This document shows, piece after piece, positions 33,983 through 43,415 of a DNA stretch of 64,000 bases. The notes under the pieces were generated by a model. The model was given only the letters and a program-made list of their open reading frames with translations. It had not been told where the DNA came from and searched no databases. The translations under genes and the position numbers were made by a program. The stretch lies in assembly GCA_037176885.1 (NCBI GenBank), contig JAWWNJ010000268.1, positions 62,001 through 126,000 of the forward strand. The letters run 5' to 3'. Position 1 is the first letter of the stretch, and each line of letters starts with the position of its first letter. This DNA is from Favolaschia claudopus. Lineage: Eukaryota; Basidiomycota; Agaricomycetes; Agaricales; Mycenaceae.

Positions 33983-35770
33983 GCATGAAATGCTCGGAAT
34001 TTATCGATTTTCGAGACCTATCAGCGGGAGAAGTGAGGTTTGGATAATAGAAGATATGCCCGTCCTCGCGGGCAGTATCTTATTGCTGTGGATAGCCGAC
34101 AAGCTGGCGGGACACCAACGGGTAGCAGCGGCTTAGCGACGTTTCCCTAAACATGGGTGCGAGACTCTGCCGCTGACTATTTCTAAACTGCCGGGCCAAG
34201 GGACTTGGTGGGAAACTACTATCTCGAGGTGCTGGAGGCGACTAAGAGGAACTACTGACCTCCCTGAGGTTAGGCGCTCACCCGCCGACCAACATGAGGA
34301 AGATCTAGCGGGGGACCATACTGAGTTCAACTTCGAACTCAGGGCGGCCACTACTCTATCGACGAACAGGATCACCGGCAGGCCCTATCCGAGCATGCCG
34401 GCTGATTACGGACAGCCGGGACTTAACCGACTGCCAGCGGGAGCACCGCGGAGCCAGCGGCTATCCAGCCAACGGCTCTGTCAGAATGATAAGACGGACA
34501 TGGCGAGTTGCCGGGGGCATTTCCCGCTGATTGCGGGCAACCCGAACGGCGAGTGGCGAGCCGCTAACGCGACTCGGCTCTCCCTATTTTCCCTGGGACT
34601 TAGACCGTTCTGAAGATGGAAGACCAGACGAACTTGACCGCTGTTGAGCCGTTGACTAATTACTCAGCGGGAAGCCTTTTCGACTTCAACTCGACCAGCG
34701 GCAAGACCACATTATGAAGAAGGAATTTCGTGTCCCCTCCCGGGGACATGGCAACCAGCACGCCATTGCACCGCAATAAGGCGCAATACCCACCCGCCCG
34801 CATGGACTTTCTCCGGGAGGCAGTCTTTTCACTCACGACTCGCAATCCTGAATATACCATTGGTTCCCAGCGGGCGCGGCATCAAACTTGGACACTCTCT
34901 CATCATGATTTTATTTGGTTGTTTCTGCTCCCGCTGCATGTATTTAATCTCCCGCTGTACTTTTTGTTACTCAGTCAATTACCTACCCGTAAACAAGGGC
35001 AGTTTGTAGCGGACTCTAGAATTTGAATTGAAGCTTTGAAAGAGACTAGACTTGATATCTGAGAGAGACTCGAGTGATACGGAAAGACTTGTGGCATACC
35101 GAGCCGCCAGAACTTTGAGAGCCCCGCCAGCCTTTGAGCCCGCGCCCTCCTGAAATACGAGGCCCCGTCTCCTGCAGTTCCGCGGTATAACCAAGACCCC
35201 CGTTCGTGCTTGATTCCGCGCCGTCGACGCCCCGTGTGCCCTGCCGTTCCGCGGTATTCAAAGACCCCCGTTCGAGCTCGCCGCCGCGCAGTGGTGTAAG
35301 TGCCCCGGCCACTGTTAGTGTCCGCGCCATCGACGTAAGAGCCCCGCTCCTTGCCAGAGCCGCGCCAGTTGAATAAGAACCCCGTCCCGCTGAGCCGCGC
35401 CTTCTGCCCGCCGGTTGTCATCCAGAAAGCTTCTTCCCGGTTGACGATCCACTACCGGGCGACGCTTTTCTATTGGCACGGAGACCCTCCCCGCTAGACT
35501 CAGAATTTCTCATTTCGAAGTCTCAGAAAGAGTGACTCTTCGCTTCTCCCGCTGCGAATCGTTTTGCCCGCTACGTTCTCGCTAGACAATCTAGTAGTTC
35601 GTCCCGCTCAAACGTAGCGACCTTGATTGATTGAAGCTTGCACAAGTATTCTGAGGGACGATACGTGCTCCCGCCACCCCGAACACACACACACACACGT
35701 CGTATTGGATTAGATTTAGTGATTTTATATTTCGGTATATTTCACGCCTACACCCACACGCACCGTTTCA
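33960..35770 (+). repeat. 5' long terminal repeat
   Basis: Begins TGATAGGGCC directly after host coding sequence. The same start follows the polypurine tract at 52554, which fixes the left end. The right end is tentative: TTTCA at 35766-35770 gives TG...CA ends and precedes a tRNA-complement-like TGGAGCCCACC. A TATAAA at about 35840 and another CA at 35938 would allow an LTR longer by about 170 bp. It contains 14 CCCGCT/AGCGGG words in 1.8 kb. Confidence 0.7.
35683..35697 (+). repeat. (AC)n microsatellite inside the LTR
   Basis: A run of about seven AC units in the LTR, present with the same length at about 54279-54292 in the second LTR. Equal length in both LTRs fits a very recent insertion. 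Confidence 0.6.
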
Positions 35771-35772
35771 TC

Positions 35773-35790
35773 TGGAGCCCACCGCGAGGG
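35773..35790 (+). other. candidate primer-binding site
   Basis: TGGAGCCCACCGCGAGGG starts with TGG, as the complement of a tRNA CCA end must, and lies two bases after the proposed LTR end. Its complement would fit a tRNA with a GCCCACC acceptor strand. I could not check this against a tRNA set. Many fungal Ty3 elements self-prime instead, so this is a weak call. Confidence 0.35.
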
Positions 35791-36310
35791 GTGACAGATT
35801 ATTTGTGTCAAGTCGAAAGAAATCACTTGTGGACGCTGCTATAAACTAGCACGAACCATCCGCTGGTTGACTCGAGAATAGAATATACACCCGCCCGTTG
35901 AGCCTTTAGCTCCAGGCCCGCGATAGAAGATTTTGCCATTTAGTTTCGGAGGAGACGTGGCTTCAGAAGGACGATCCGCTAGAGTACCACCACCAAAACC
36001 TCGATCTACCAACACTAGCCTACGCGCCGCTGCTGCCGCTCTCGATCTCGAACTTGCCGATTCTTCCCTCCCGCCTGTTGCTCTCGCCCGGGAAATCTAT
36101 TCTCTGCGCGGACGATCCCAAGCACAAGCTTATCGTGCCCGCCGAACCCAGTCGTTGAGCCCCTCTGCTCCGCTGGAACAACAAACCCCGACTCAACCGC
36201 CCGGCACTAGACCTGTTACGCCCGACGGTGCAGCTACCCAGTCGTCAACGACTCTCTCGTCTGTCTCTTCACCACTACTCCAAACTTCACCAACCCCTTC
36301 AAACAATCCG

Positions 36311-37855
36311 ATGGCTGAAGACGGCAATAATACTGTCGCCCGAGGAAAGAAGCGCGCGCCGGAACCATGGGACAGGAACGCCCCGCTCTTCAAAGAAGAT
36401 GAGCCGGAGGAACTCGTTCGTTTCCTGGACCATGTGGAGCGTATGATGGAATTAGATGAGACGCCGGCCGACAAGAAGAACGAGTTCGTCTGCCGCTACA
36501 CCGCTCAAGCTACGGCTGAGGAGTGGCGGCAGTTCGACTCGTTCTCCAAGACGTTCGACGACTTTAAGAAAGAGATTCTGGAAAATTACCCGTCAGTCGT
36601 CGACCAGAAGAAGGGCTCTGTGCAGAAATTGCACAAGCAGCTTCGTAAGTTCGCTGAAGAGGGGATTGACCGGGATGATGAGGACGAGCTCATGCGCCTC
36701 ACGCGAACCATGAACGTCGAGGCGAACAAGCTTCTCGATTCGAACTTGATTTCGCACCGGGAAGCCCTCCCGATGTTCTTCTCCAAATTGACTCGCGAGT
36801 TTAAAGAGCGAATCCTGGAGAATCTCGAGAGGAAACCTCCCGCTGAGGACGACGACGAGCCAGACGCCCGCTCATGGACGCTGGCCGAAGTCATGAGCGA
36901 GGCCAAAAAGATCGCGAAACGTTCGACCGCCAACTCGGAGTTCTTTGGCACTTCTGATCGAGGTTACTCGAGCAAGTCAAAGAGCGCCAGCGGCTCTGGA
37001 CGAGCGTCGAGCGGGCGATCGATTCTCCCGAATCCGAACGTTGCGATTAAGAAAGAAGAAGAGGACCCTAACAAGGCCCTTCTTGAGACGATTAAGGTGT
37101 CGGTCGTCACTATGATGGAGCGGCTGGATAATCAGACCTCCCAATTAAAAGAGATCGACGCCGCGACCAAGAAGAAGATGGCTGAGTTAGAGTCCTTCTA
37201 TAAGTCCCTACCGGGCAGAGTCCCAGGCGCCGCTGACTCCCAGTCTTACCCGCGAATGCCTACCGTGCAATTCAAAGGGAACCTGGCGGATCAGGGGTGT
37301 CTTTATTGCGACAAGTTTGGGCATTTTAGAGATAAGTGTCTCATCCGGCAAGCCCACATAGGGAGTGGAAAGATGAAGGTCGTGGGGTTCAGAGACTGTT
37401 TCCCCGATGGGATACCTATCCCGAAAGACGGGCACAAGTCCAAGAAGCAGCAGGTAGAGGAGTACCGCCCGGCCGCCCAACCAACGGCCGCTGCGCAAAA
37501 CTACCAGTCTGTCTTCGCTCAGCTCTCCGTTCTTGACATGGACGAGCAGGAGCTGGAGGCCGCGCAAGCCGCGTTCAGCCAGAACGAGGAATTCTACTAT
37601 GACCCGAGAGAAGAAGAATTGGTTTCCTTGCGAGCTGAGCAAGTAAACCTCCAGCGGCAAGTGACGCAACTCCAGTCGCATGGTTCAGGGGGTGTTCAAC
37701 CACCCCTTGTGGCTCATCAAAGCCAACCTCCCCCGCCGCAATTCGACGCCAACGCTGTTGCGATTCTACTGGCGGCTGTCTCAGCGAACTCTCGCCCTCC
37801 CAACGGGGCTGGTCCCTCCCGAACGGGGAACAGCGCCGAAGGAGAGCATTTTTAG
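36311..37855 (+). CDS. gag: Gag-like capsid/nucleocapsid protein
   Basis: Structural protein of the element. The first ATG in frame is at 36311 (MAEDGNNTVARGKK), giving 514 aa. The frame is open upstream to about 35933 without an ATG, so a spliced or non-ATG extension is possible. The capsid-like helical part includes WDRNAPLFKEDEPEELVRF and FDDFKKEILENYPS. A coiled-coil stretch lies near ERLDNQTSQLKEID. A zinc knuckle CLYCDKFGHFRDKC (C-x2-C-x4-H-x4-C) lies at about 37298-37340. It ends CATTTTTAG, so the stop codon follows a run of five T, and the protease frame (-1) is already open there. Intact in this copy. Confidence 0.85.
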   Translation: MAEDGNNTVARGKKRAPEPWDRNAPLFKEDEPEELVRFLDHVERMMELDETPADKKNEFVCRYTAQATAEEWRQFDSFSKTFDDFKKEILENYPSVVDQKKGSVQKLHKQLRKFAEEGIDRDDEDELMRLTRTMNVEANKLLDSNLISHREALPMFFSKLTREFKERILENLERKPPAEDDDEPDARSWTLAEVMSEAKKIAKRSTANSEFFGTSDRGYSSKSKSASGSGRASSGRSILPNPNVAIKKEEEDPNKALLETIKVSVVTMMERLDNQTSQLKEIDAATKKKMAELESFYKSLPGRVPGAADSQSYPRMPTVQFKGNLADQGCLYCDKFGHFRDKCLIRQAHIGSGKMKVVGFRDCFPDGIPIPKDGHKSKKQQVEEYRPAAQPTAAAQNYQSVFAQLSVLDMDEQELEAAQAAFSQNEEFYYDPREEELVSLRAEQVNLQRQVTQLQSHGSGGVQPPLVAHQSQPPPPQFDANAVAILLAAVSANSRPPNGAGPSRTGNSAEGEHF

Positions 37856-37941
37856 AGAGTTCGAGGAAGGGGGCAAAGGGGAAACCCAGTGCGGATAAGC
37901 CCCCGGAGAACAGACAAGTACGCCCGCCTGTAGGAAAGAAA

Positions 37942-39108
37942 ATGGAAGTTGTGATGCCGAAGTTGCCCTACAAGCCGAGGACGCTGCGAAAGCCCGCTGT
38001 CGAAGCACAGCCGGCGATCGTTGAAACCAAGGAGAAAGGGCGGGAGGAGACAGAAGAACAAAATGGCGCTCAGCCGCCGGAGCTTCCGTATAGGAACGTT
38101 CCTCCGGTCAAGCCGGCCAAAAGGCCCAACGAACCTAGAGTTCGGCCGGCGGGAGATCCGCCGTTAGTGGCCAACGAAAAGAACTACGAGTTGAAGGCGC
38201 CCGTAGAGGACCAGGACGATGAGGAGGTCGAATCCTTGATAAAGGAGATCTTCGGAAACCTGGAAATAGCTCTCCCGCTGGGGAGACTGTTCGCCCTCAG
38301 CCCGAAGTTGCTGCGCCAGGCTAAGGCGTTGCTCTCGAAGAAGAGGGTCTCGCCCGCTGTTCGAGTAACCCTAGAACAGTTGATTAGCCACGCAGAGAGA
38401 GAGGCCGACGAAGATGACGAGTCCTCCAGCGTAACCGTAGAGGACCTACCTTACGAGGTAATAGTTCAGGTCGCGACAGCGGCCGACGGACTTATGCCAG
38501 CGGGAGCCCTGATCACCGTCGACCCAGTAGTCCAATATTGGCAGTCGATAGTGGAGGGAGAGCCGGTAAGGGATGTCTTCGTCGCCATCTCCGACAATGC
38601 TTCTGCCGGAGAATCAGCGGCCCTGAGAGTGGTCTTCCCGCTCATTCACGGCGCCGCTGAAGTTGAATGTATTCTGGACGGTGGATCGCAGATCGTGTCC
38701 ATGGCCCTGTCGGTAGCCACCGAACTAGGAGTCAGCTGGGACCCAGATAACTGCATCCACATGATGAGCGCCAACGGGCAAACCGAGAAGTCAGTCGGTC
38801 TGGCAAGGAACGTCCCCTTCAGGTTCAGTGACATGACGGTGTACCTTCAAGTGCATGTCATACGAAACCCGGCCTACAAGGTGCTGTTGGGGCGACCCTT
38901 CGAAATCCTGACCGCCAGCGGTATCAAAAATACCTCTGACGGGAACCAGTTCCTGACTTTGACCGACCCCTCCACGCAGAAGCGGGTGGTCGTCCCTACC
39001 TTCCCCAGAGGCCAGCGGCGACAGGTGCGGCGCGTCCAGAACGACGCATCACCGGCTGAGCAGCCGAGCAGCCAAGAGGAGCAAAATTTTCAGAATTCGA
39101 GGAGTTGA
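37942..39108 (+). CDS. retropepsin-type protease region of Pol
   Basis: Frame -1 to gag. The first ATG is at 37942, but the frame is open back through the gag stop, so it is probably reached by frameshifting or reinitiation. A long charged Pro/Glu-rich leader is followed by the aspartic protease fold: CILDGGSQIVSM holds the catalytic Asp (DGGS in place of the usual D-S/T-G), then YLQVHVIRNPAYKVLLGRPF with the second conserved LLGRP strand. The DGGSQIV form occurs in other mushroom Ty3 elements, as far as I recall. It ends at 39106-39108, overlapping the open RT frame by 49 nt, with a slippery heptamer inside the overlap. Confidence 0.82.
   Translation: MEVVMPKLPYKPRTLRKPAVEAQPAIVETKEKGREETEEQNGAQPPELPYRNVPPVKPAKRPNEPRVRPAGDPPLVANEKNYELKAPVEDQDDEEVESLIKEIFGNLEIALPLGRLFALSPKLLRQAKALLSKKRVSPAVRVTLEQLISHAEREADEDDESSSVTVEDLPYEVIVQVATAADGLMPAGALITVDPVVQYWQSIVEGEPVRDVFVAISDNASAGESAALRVVFPLIHGAAEVECILDGGSQIVSMALSVATELGVSWDPDNCIHMMSANGQTEKSVGLARNVPFRFSDMTVYLQVHVIRNPAYKVLLGRPFEILTASGIKNTSDGNQFLTLTDPSTQKRVVVPTFPRGQRRQVRRVQNDASPAEQPSSQEEQNFQNSRS
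39084..39090 (+). promoter_or_regulatory. candidate -1 ribosomal frameshift site AAATTTT
   Basis: Read in the protease frame as A AAT TTT, this is a perfect X XXY YYZ heptamer, 15 bases before the protease stop (TGA at 39106). The RT frame is -1 to it and is closed by a TGA at 39057-39059, so the site lies within the only 49-base window where a -1 shift can join the two. It is conserved at 57683-57689 in the second copy. A downstream structure was not modelled. Confidence 0.65.
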
Positions 39109-42100
39109 TTAACCATCAAGGAGAATTAGCGGTTCAGATAGAACTGGACGAGAATAATGTTCCTAGAATTTGCGCTTTGATGAAGTCTGGAGAAGAGGGA
39201 TTTTCGATGGCCGAGACGAAAATGGCCTACCTGGCGGCTGCCATGCCAGAGATTGATGATGAACCCGCTGCTCAGTTATTCCAAGAATACAACGAGCAGC
39301 TGACAGAAGGAAAAGAAGTCGGCGAATCCTATGTGGCTATCGTAGCCAACATAACGGACAAAGTCAGAGAAAAACTGAAGGATCCGGCCGCTGTGTTCAT
39401 GACTGCCGGCATCGATATCGAGTCGGTTAGGCAAGAGCAATCTCGTCATTCAGCGGGGGAGCGCTGTCAGTGCTGTGACTACGCCGATTGGGTAGTACCC
39501 GGGTTTGAACACAATGAGACGAAAGTCGCTTTGATGGAGGAAATCATTCCCGAGGATCACCCGCCTGAAGTCGAGGTGAAGGAGGTGTTCTCGAAGAAGT
39601 ATAAACCGGTAGCGCTAAAAGTAAAGCCGGTCCTCGAGCCGCTCCCTCCCGAGTTCAGGATAGAAAGGAATATCATCGGGGATCCATTGCAGAACCTCGT
39701 CCCGCTAGACCCTCACCCGCCAGAATTCGTTCCCGTTGGGAGATACACTGCGGAGAGGAAGGCGGTTGTAGACGAACTGCATAACGATGGATTCTTGAAT
39801 GATGAAGAGATGAAGCTGGTTCATCATATGTTATCTATACACGAAAATACGGTAGCATGGGATGACAGCGAAAGAGGAACTTTCAGAACGGATTTCTTCC
39901 CGCCAGTTAAGTTCCCGGTGAAGCCAGACCATAAGGTTTGGGTGGAGAGAAATATTCCCATCCCGCCAGGACAGCTGGAAGAAGTCTGCAAGGTGCTTAG
40001 GGCGAGTATCGATGCCAATATATATGAACCATCCAATGGCTCGTATCGCACCAAGTACTTTGGAGTTCTGAAGAGTGATAAGAAGTCAATTCGGTTAGTG
40101 CATTCACTGGAGCCGCTGAAGGCGGTAACCATTGCACACTCTGGGGTGCCTCCCGGCGCCGCGGATCTGGCCGAACATTTCGCAGGAAGGGCTTGTGGGT
40201 CCACGTTTGATCTTTACTCTGGGTACAACCACCGGCTGATTGACCCGGAATCTCGAGATTACACAACCTTCCAGACTCCGTTTGGTGCGCTTCGATTGGT
40301 AAGATTGCCGCAGGGTTGGACCAACTCGGTGCCGATCTTCCACGAAGACGTAACTTACATCCTGCGAGATGAAATTCCTGCGGTTACCCGGCCGTATATA
40401 GACGACGTGCCTGTCGCCGGCGGCTTCACTCGATACGAAAAGCCTGACGGGACGTACGAGACCATCCCTGAGAACCCGCTGATAAGGGTCTTTGTGTGGT
40501 TACACTTGGTAGACTGCAACCGGGTACTTACCCGGCTAGCCTATTCTGGGGCGACTGTAAGCGGGAAGAAGTTGCAGATTTGCCGGGGAACTTTTAAGGT
40601 GGTCGGCCATGTCTGCTCATACGAGGGCATGCGCCCGGATGAAGATAGAATCGGCGTCATTGAGCGTTGGGGTCCGCTGAAGGATTTCCACGATGTGAAA
40701 GCTTTCCTGGGAACTGTGGGCGTTATGAGAATGTTCATCCAAGACTATACAGTCAAGGCTGAGCCGATTCAGAAGCTCACCCGGAAGGAAGTCATATTCG
40801 AGTGGGGCCCGGCCCAAGACGCATGCATGAAAGTTTTGAAGAAGGCTTTGCGAGAATGTCCCGCGCTTAGACCTATAAGATACGAATGGGACACCGAAGT
40901 GGTACTGGCGGTCGATACGTCGTACCTTGGAGTTGGGGTGCATGTGTACCAGCGGGATCCTTTGGACCTAAATAAGCGGTACTATGCCCGCTTCAGCTCC
41001 ATACCTTTGAATGACCGGGAGTCGAGGTATTCTCAGCCCAAGCGGGAATTGTTTGGCTTGAAGAGGGCGCTAGACCACATGCAATATTGGCTGTTGGGCT
41101 GCCGCAAGCTGGTCGTCGAAACCGACGCTCAGTACCTCAAGGGCATGTTGGATCACCCGGGAATGGGGCCCAACGCTACGATCAACCGCTGGATTGAGGA
41201 GATCCTGATGTTTCATTTCACTCTGAAGCATGTACCGGGCAAGACTTTCGGGCCAGATGGACTCTCCCGCCGGCGTATTCAGCCGGGGGATCCAGAGTAT
41301 GATCATCCAGAAGACGAGTTCGATAATAACGAGCCGCCGGGTCTTCATCCTGAAAGTAGTGCTTGGCCGCCTCTCAAGAACTTCGAGGATTTCAAGCACG
41401 ATATTGACACCCGAGGTGGATATATGGTAGCGGAATTGGCGGGAGACGAGGCTCGGTCAGCCGCTGACTTCGGAAACGACGCCGAGCAGGCTTGGGCTTA
41501 CACCCGCCTTGGTAGAGAATATGTTTTCGAAGTCTTCTCTCAGTCAAAGGGTGACGACAAGCCAGACGGCGAGCCGCTGATCCCTGACCTCGAATTGAAA
41601 TACGACCCGACGAAGCGGGAACCGTATTCTGAAGACCAACGATCGGTAGCAGCGAAGCTAGCGGACGAGCGGCTGCTCCTCATGAAGGACTGGCGGCGGA
41701 ATACCCTGGCTCGCCCGGCTGGCATGAACGACAAGGAATACAAAGCCTTCTTGCGATTCGCCACCGGCTTCTTTGAGGACGCAGATGGAAAACTCTATCA
41801 TAAATCCTCAACGGGGGGTGCACATCAGTTGGTGGTAGACAAAGATCACCGAATGTATATGATGCGGGCGGCTCATGATAGCCTGGCCCACCGCGGTGTC
41901 TTCGCTACCAAATCCTTGATAGAAATGCGTTTCTGGTGGCCTGAGATGGAGCGCGACGTCACCTGGTATATTAAAACTTGCGAACTGTGTCAGTTGAGGC
42001 AAAGGACTTTATTAAAGATCCCGCCCGTTGTCACCCATACCCCTTCGCTCTTCCAGGTGGTGCACGTCGACGTGATGGTCGTTGGAACCCCTTCCAACGG

Positions 42101-43193
42101 CTTCAACAAAATTGTTGACGCCCGCTGCTCCCTCAGCAGCTATATAGAAGCGCGGCCGATAAAGAATGAGAATGCCAGAACATTGGCCTTGTTCTTACTT
42201 GAAGATGTGATTTGTAGGTGGGGCTGCCCGGAGGAATTGGTGACAGATAATGCACCGGCCTTCCTAGCGGCTGTGGCCTACCTTGAGTCTAAGTATGGCA
42301 TAAGGAATATTAGAGTTTCGCCGTACAATTCTCAAGCCAACGGGAAAATCGAAAATGGGCACTTCTCGATGAGGCAATCCTTATGGAAAGCTACTGGCGG
42401 GAATCCCAGCAAGTGGTACTGGTTCTTCCCGCAGATGTTGTGGGCTGACCGGGTCACTATTCGACGAGGAACAGGTTGTTCACCCTACTTTATGGTAACG
42501 GGCGCACATCCGATCCTCCCGCTGGATATAGAAGAGGCGACTTGGCTAGTGCATCTGCCCGGCAGGACTCTGACGACCGCTGAATTAATCGGTTATCGAG
42601 CCCAGGCCTTGGCTAAGCACGCCACTCACGTCGAACAGATGAGGGAGCGGGTCACCGACGAGAAACGAGCGAATTTACGCCGGTATGAGATAGCGCATAA
42701 ACACACTATCGAAGATTACCATTTCGAGCCGGGAGACTTGGTGCTCATCAGGAATACGACCGTCGAGAAGTCGCTGAATACGAAGATGGCCGCCAGATAC
42801 CTGGGACCAGTAATTATCATCCGTCGTACGAAAGGTGGAAGTTATATCGTAGCGGAGATGGACGGCTCTGTCTTTCAATCGAAGATTGCTCAGTTCAGGG
42901 TCGTCCCCTTCGAGCAGCGGCGCTCAATTAAGCTGCCCGCTGACATTCACGACTTAATCGACCTCTCGGCCGAGACGCTGGAAAAGATGGTCCAGGAGGA
43001 AGACGGTTATTCTGGAGATGACTTCCAATTCGGGAATGTGAGGTTGACCCCCAGCGGGGCGGCTGACGAAGAGCCAGCTCTGCAGGAGGCCTTGCCCGAG
43101 GAAGAAGAAGAGGAAGAGGAACCTAACACGGATGAGCCGCTGCCTTTCAAACGAAAGACTCGTTCTGCCACAAAAGCCGCCGCGCGGAAATGA
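39105..43193 (+). CDS. pol: Pol: reverse transcriptase, RNase H and integrase
   Basis: An open frame of 1,362 codons that replicates and integrates the element. It has no early ATG and is probably read by -1 frameshift from the protease. RT: TFDLYSGYNHRLIDP, LPQGWTNSVPIFHED and the catalytic YIDD at about residue 431. RNase H: VVLAVDTSYLG (about 599), SQPKRELFGLKRAL, VVETDAQYLKG and FGPDGLSRR. Integrase: zinc part H-x4-H (AAHDSLAHRG) and CELC, then the D-D-E core in HVDVMV (about 987), VTDNAPAF (about 1047) and NGKIENGHF (about 1082). A GPY/F-like module, ARYLGPVIIIRR, follows near 1233. The tail is acidic (EEEEEEEEP) then basic. All catalytic residues are present and the frame is uninterrupted, so this copy could be active. 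Confidence 0.92.
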   Translation: MINHQGELAVQIELDENNVPRICALMKSGEEGFSMAETKMAYLAAAMPEIDDEPAAQLFQEYNEQLTEGKEVGESYVAIVANITDKVREKLKDPAAVFMTAGIDIESVRQEQSRHSAGERCQCCDYADWVVPGFEHNETKVALMEEIIPEDHPPEVEVKEVFSKKYKPVALKVKPVLEPLPPEFRIERNIIGDPLQNLVPLDPHPPEFVPVGRYTAERKAVVDELHNDGFLNDEEMKLVHHMLSIHENTVAWDDSERGTFRTDFFPPVKFPVKPDHKVWVERNIPIPPGQLEEVCKVLRASIDANIYEPSNGSYRTKYFGVLKSDKKSIRLVHSLEPLKAVTIAHSGVPPGAADLAEHFAGRACGSTFDLYSGYNHRLIDPESRDYTTFQTPFGALRLVRLPQGWTNSVPIFHEDVTYILRDEIPAVTRPYIDDVPVAGGFTRYEKPDGTYETIPENPLIRVFVWLHLVDCNRVLTRLAYSGATVSGKKLQICRGTFKVVGHVCSYEGMRPDEDRIGVIERWGPLKDFHDVKAFLGTVGVMRMFIQDYTVKAEPIQKLTRKEVIFEWGPAQDACMKVLKKALRECPALRPIRYEWDTEVVLAVDTSYLGVGVHVYQRDPLDLNKRYYARFSSIPLNDRESRYSQPKRELFGLKRALDHMQYWLLGCRKLVVETDAQYLKGMLDHPGMGPNATINRWIEEILMFHFTLKHVPGKTFGPDGLSRRRIQPGDPEYDHPEDEFDNNEPPGLHPESSAWPPLKNFEDFKHDIDTRGGYMVAELAGDEARSAADFGNDAEQAWAYTRLGREYVFEVFSQSKGDDKPDGEPLIPDLELKYDPTKREPYSEDQRSVAAKLADERLLLMKDWRRNTLARPAGMNDKEYKAFLRFATGFFEDADGKLYHKSSTGGAHQLVVDKDHRMYMMRAAHDSLAHRGVFATKSLIEMRFWWPEMERDVTWYIKTCELCQLRQRTLLKIPPVVTHTPSLFQVVHVDVMVVGTPSNGFNKIVDARCSLSSYIEARPIKNENARTLALFLLEDVICRWGCPEELVTDNAPAFLAAVAYLESKYGIRNIRVSPYNSQANGKIENGHFSMRQSLWKATGGNPSKWYWFFPQMLWADRVTIRRGTGCSPYFMVTGAHPILPLDIEEATWLVHLPGRTLTTAELIGYRAQALAKHATHVEQMRERVTDEKRANLRRYEIAHKHTIEDYHFEPGDLVLIRNTTVEKSLNTKMAARYLGPVIIIRRTKGGSYIVAEMDGSVFQSKIAQFRVVPFEQRRSIKLPADIHDLIDLSAETLEKMVQEEDGYSGDDFQFGNVRLTPSGAADEEPALQEALPEEEEEEEEPNTDEPLPFKRKTRSATKAAARK

Positions 43194-43415
43194 ATTACTG
43201 CTACGATATCTACGTTACAATTTGAAACGGGATTCGAAGTCTTTAAGTAATTGGATTGTCTGCATCTCCCGCCAGTAAGCAGCGACTAAGTTGCGCACCC
43301 GGGGAGTGTGTGGCGGCCAGCAGAAGGATGAGCCGTGAGGTGTCCGAAACGATTGAGCCAGTACCGAGGATTCTGAAGAAAGGGGGACCCGCTGGGGGAG
43401 CTCTTTAGGAACGAG
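43194..43415. other. short gap between convergent pol and antisense gene A
   Basis: About 220 bases between the end of pol and the stop of the first minus-strand gene. The two transcription units converge here. No coding motif seen. Confidence 0.4.

Noticed and set aside
34000..35640. Host genes inside the LTR (repeated small frames such as 34395-34613 and 34730-35026)
   Set aside because: The same frames recur at 52990-53208 and 53325-53621 only because the LTR is repeated. They carry no motif and are best explained as LTR sequence.
35933..36310. N-terminal extension of Gag from a TTG codon at 35933
   Set aside because: The frame is open but has no ATG before 36311. Fungal genes rarely start at TTG. 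A spliced leader remains possible but no evidence supports it.
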